From Vibrio crassostreae 9ZC13 (GTDB taxonomy: Bacteria > Pseudomonadota > Gammaproteobacteria > Enterobacterales > Vibrionaceae), in contig NZ_AJYZ02000019.1 in assembly GCF_000272045.2 (NCBI RefSeq), forward strand, positions 1,424,446 through 1,488,445: a stretch of 64,000 bases of DNA, written 5' to 3'. Numbering within the stretch: position 1 is the stretch's first letter; each line of letters opens with the position of its first letter. Made by a program: the position numbers and the translations under genes. Below the pieces are notes generated by a model. The model did no database searches. It saw nothing but the letters and a program-made list of their open reading frames with translations, and was not told the DNA's origin. This document shows positions 63,391 to 64,000 of this stretch, piece after piece.

Positions 63391-64000
63391 CTACAGCTCT
63401 CGTACTACTCGGAATCCTAGATAGTTCGCTGCCGTTGAAGGCGGTACGTACAGTTCGTTAAACACTTTTGCTTCTTCAGGAGAGAAGCTCCACGCGCCAC
63501 CTTTGGCTAGGCCCTTTTGAACGGTTGTCCACTCCCATACATTGCCGACCATGTCGTAGAAGCCCGTTGGTGTTGGCATGAATGATTTAACAGGAGACGT
63601 ACTGACGTTTGACCAAGGTGTACCAGCCCAGCCTGTATTCGCTTTACCTGTGCGGAATTCGTTACCCCACCAGAAGTTGGTGTCTTGGCCTGCTCTTGCT
63701 GCGGCCTCCCACTCTTGTGGTGTAGGAAGGCGATACGTGAAGCCAGTGCTCTCAGATAACCAGCGAGTGTAGGCTTGAGCATCGTTTTGGCTTACACAAA
63801 CCACCGGAGAGTTGTCAGCTTGTTTGAAGCCCGGTTTTTGCCAGTCATTGTCGGAGACTGAAGTAATCTCGGCATTGGTGAAGGTGTCGCAGGTGTTCAT
63901 TAGCTCAGCATCTGTCTGATAGCCAGTACTCTTAACGAACGCTCTAAAATCTTGCACACGTGTCGGGGTCGCGGCTAATGCAAACGGCTGTTTGATCGTC
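63391..64000 (-). CDS. Formylglycine-generating-enzyme-like (SUMF1 domain) protein, C-terminal part
   Basis: The frame runs to the window edge without a start, so the gene continues right; a GTG at 63957 is not a credible start because ALAATPTRVQDFRAFVKSTG is the usual first strand of the domain. The visible part is the FGE-sulfatase fold: YRLPTPQEWEAAARAGQDTN, FWWGNEFRTGKANTGW, GFYDMVGNVWEWTTVQ, KGGAWSFSPEEAKVFNE, ending NYLGFRVVREL. The catalytic Cys pair of true formylglycine enzymes is not seen (late region GGAWSF, not RGGSWxx C), so it is more likely a structural SUMF1 relative than a sulfatase maturase. Nature of the missing N-terminal part is unknown. Confidence 0.88.
   Translation of the reverse strand, partial: TIKQPFALAATPTRVQDFRAFVKSTGYQTDAELMNTCDTFTNAEITSVSDNDWQKPGFKQADNSPVVCVSQNDAQAYTRWLSESTGFTYRLPTPQEWEAAARAGQDTNFWWGNEFRTGKANTGWAGTPWSNVSTSPVKSFMPTPTGFYDMVGNVWEWTTVQKGLAKGGAWSFSPEEAKVFNELYVPPSTAANYLGFRVVREL

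Noticed and set aside
63391..63957. Complete small gene starting at GTG 63957
   Set aside because: The frame continues to the window edge with conserved SUMF1 residues upstream of that GTG, so the gene is cut by the window.

Overview
The window is the replication-origin region of chromosome 2 of a Vibrio, probably of the Splendidus group (the group is an inference from gene content, not a computed placement). The markers are RctB, the initiator found only on the second chromosome of Vibrionaceae, a non-coding origin full of ATGATCA repeats and Dam sites, ParA2/ParB2, and four near-identical 15-bp parS2 palindromes. No rRNA, tRNA or CRISPR array was seen.

Layout, left to right. 1-1661: end of a hydroxyacid dehydrogenase gene, a LysR remnant, a YebC-family gene and a small Vibrio gene. 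1878-4741: a small host gene that appears to be split by two adjacent insertion sequences, an IS110/IS1111-group element that may carry a guide (bridge/seek) RNA and an IS5-family element. 4877-6060: a Fic protein with repeated operator-like sequences upstream. 6119-9495 and 16183-20197: a complete route from phenylalanine to acetoacetyl-CoA (phhA, phhB, hpd, hmgA, fahA, maiA, acetoacetyl-CoA synthetase), with a TyrR-like box upstream of phhA and another upstream of hpd. Between the two halves lies a MurNAc recycling locus (murR, murQ, murP, a GH3 lipoprotein, an outer-membrane channel) with paired operators and a CRP site.

20558-26917: a GntR/UTRA-controlled ABC importer with an alkaline-phosphatase-superfamily enzyme and a HAD phosphatase, which looks like a phosphonate or organophosphate uptake and hydrolysis unit of unknown substrate. 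27021-35406: a polar-amino-acid-type ABC importer, a MocR regulator, a class III aminotransferase, a TauE/SafE exporter and a short-chain dehydrogenase. Together they resemble taurine-nitrogen use with excretion of isethionate. 35558-38837: a hybrid histidine kinase divergent from a periplasmic binding protein. 39012-41544: a NADAR protein, a small protein, a decayed oligopeptide-type ABC ATPase and an unknown gene.

41925-49629: rctB, the origin, parA2, parB2, tmcA and a parS2 cluster. 49969-64000: a FapA-like protein, the lapC-lapG-lapD-lapB operon for c-di-GMP-controlled adhesin retention and secretion, a DctB/DctD-like two-component pair whose regulator has lost the sigma-54 contact motif, pdxH, a PAS-LuxR regulator, and the C-terminal part of a formylglycine-generating-enzyme-like protein.

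Most of the window is well-ordered core or accessory Vibrio metabolism. The least explained parts are the IS1111-type element with its non-coding 3' tail, the binding-protein transporter feeding the putative taurine pathway, the phosphatase-linked ABC operon, and the degenerate DctD-like regulator beside the lap operon.
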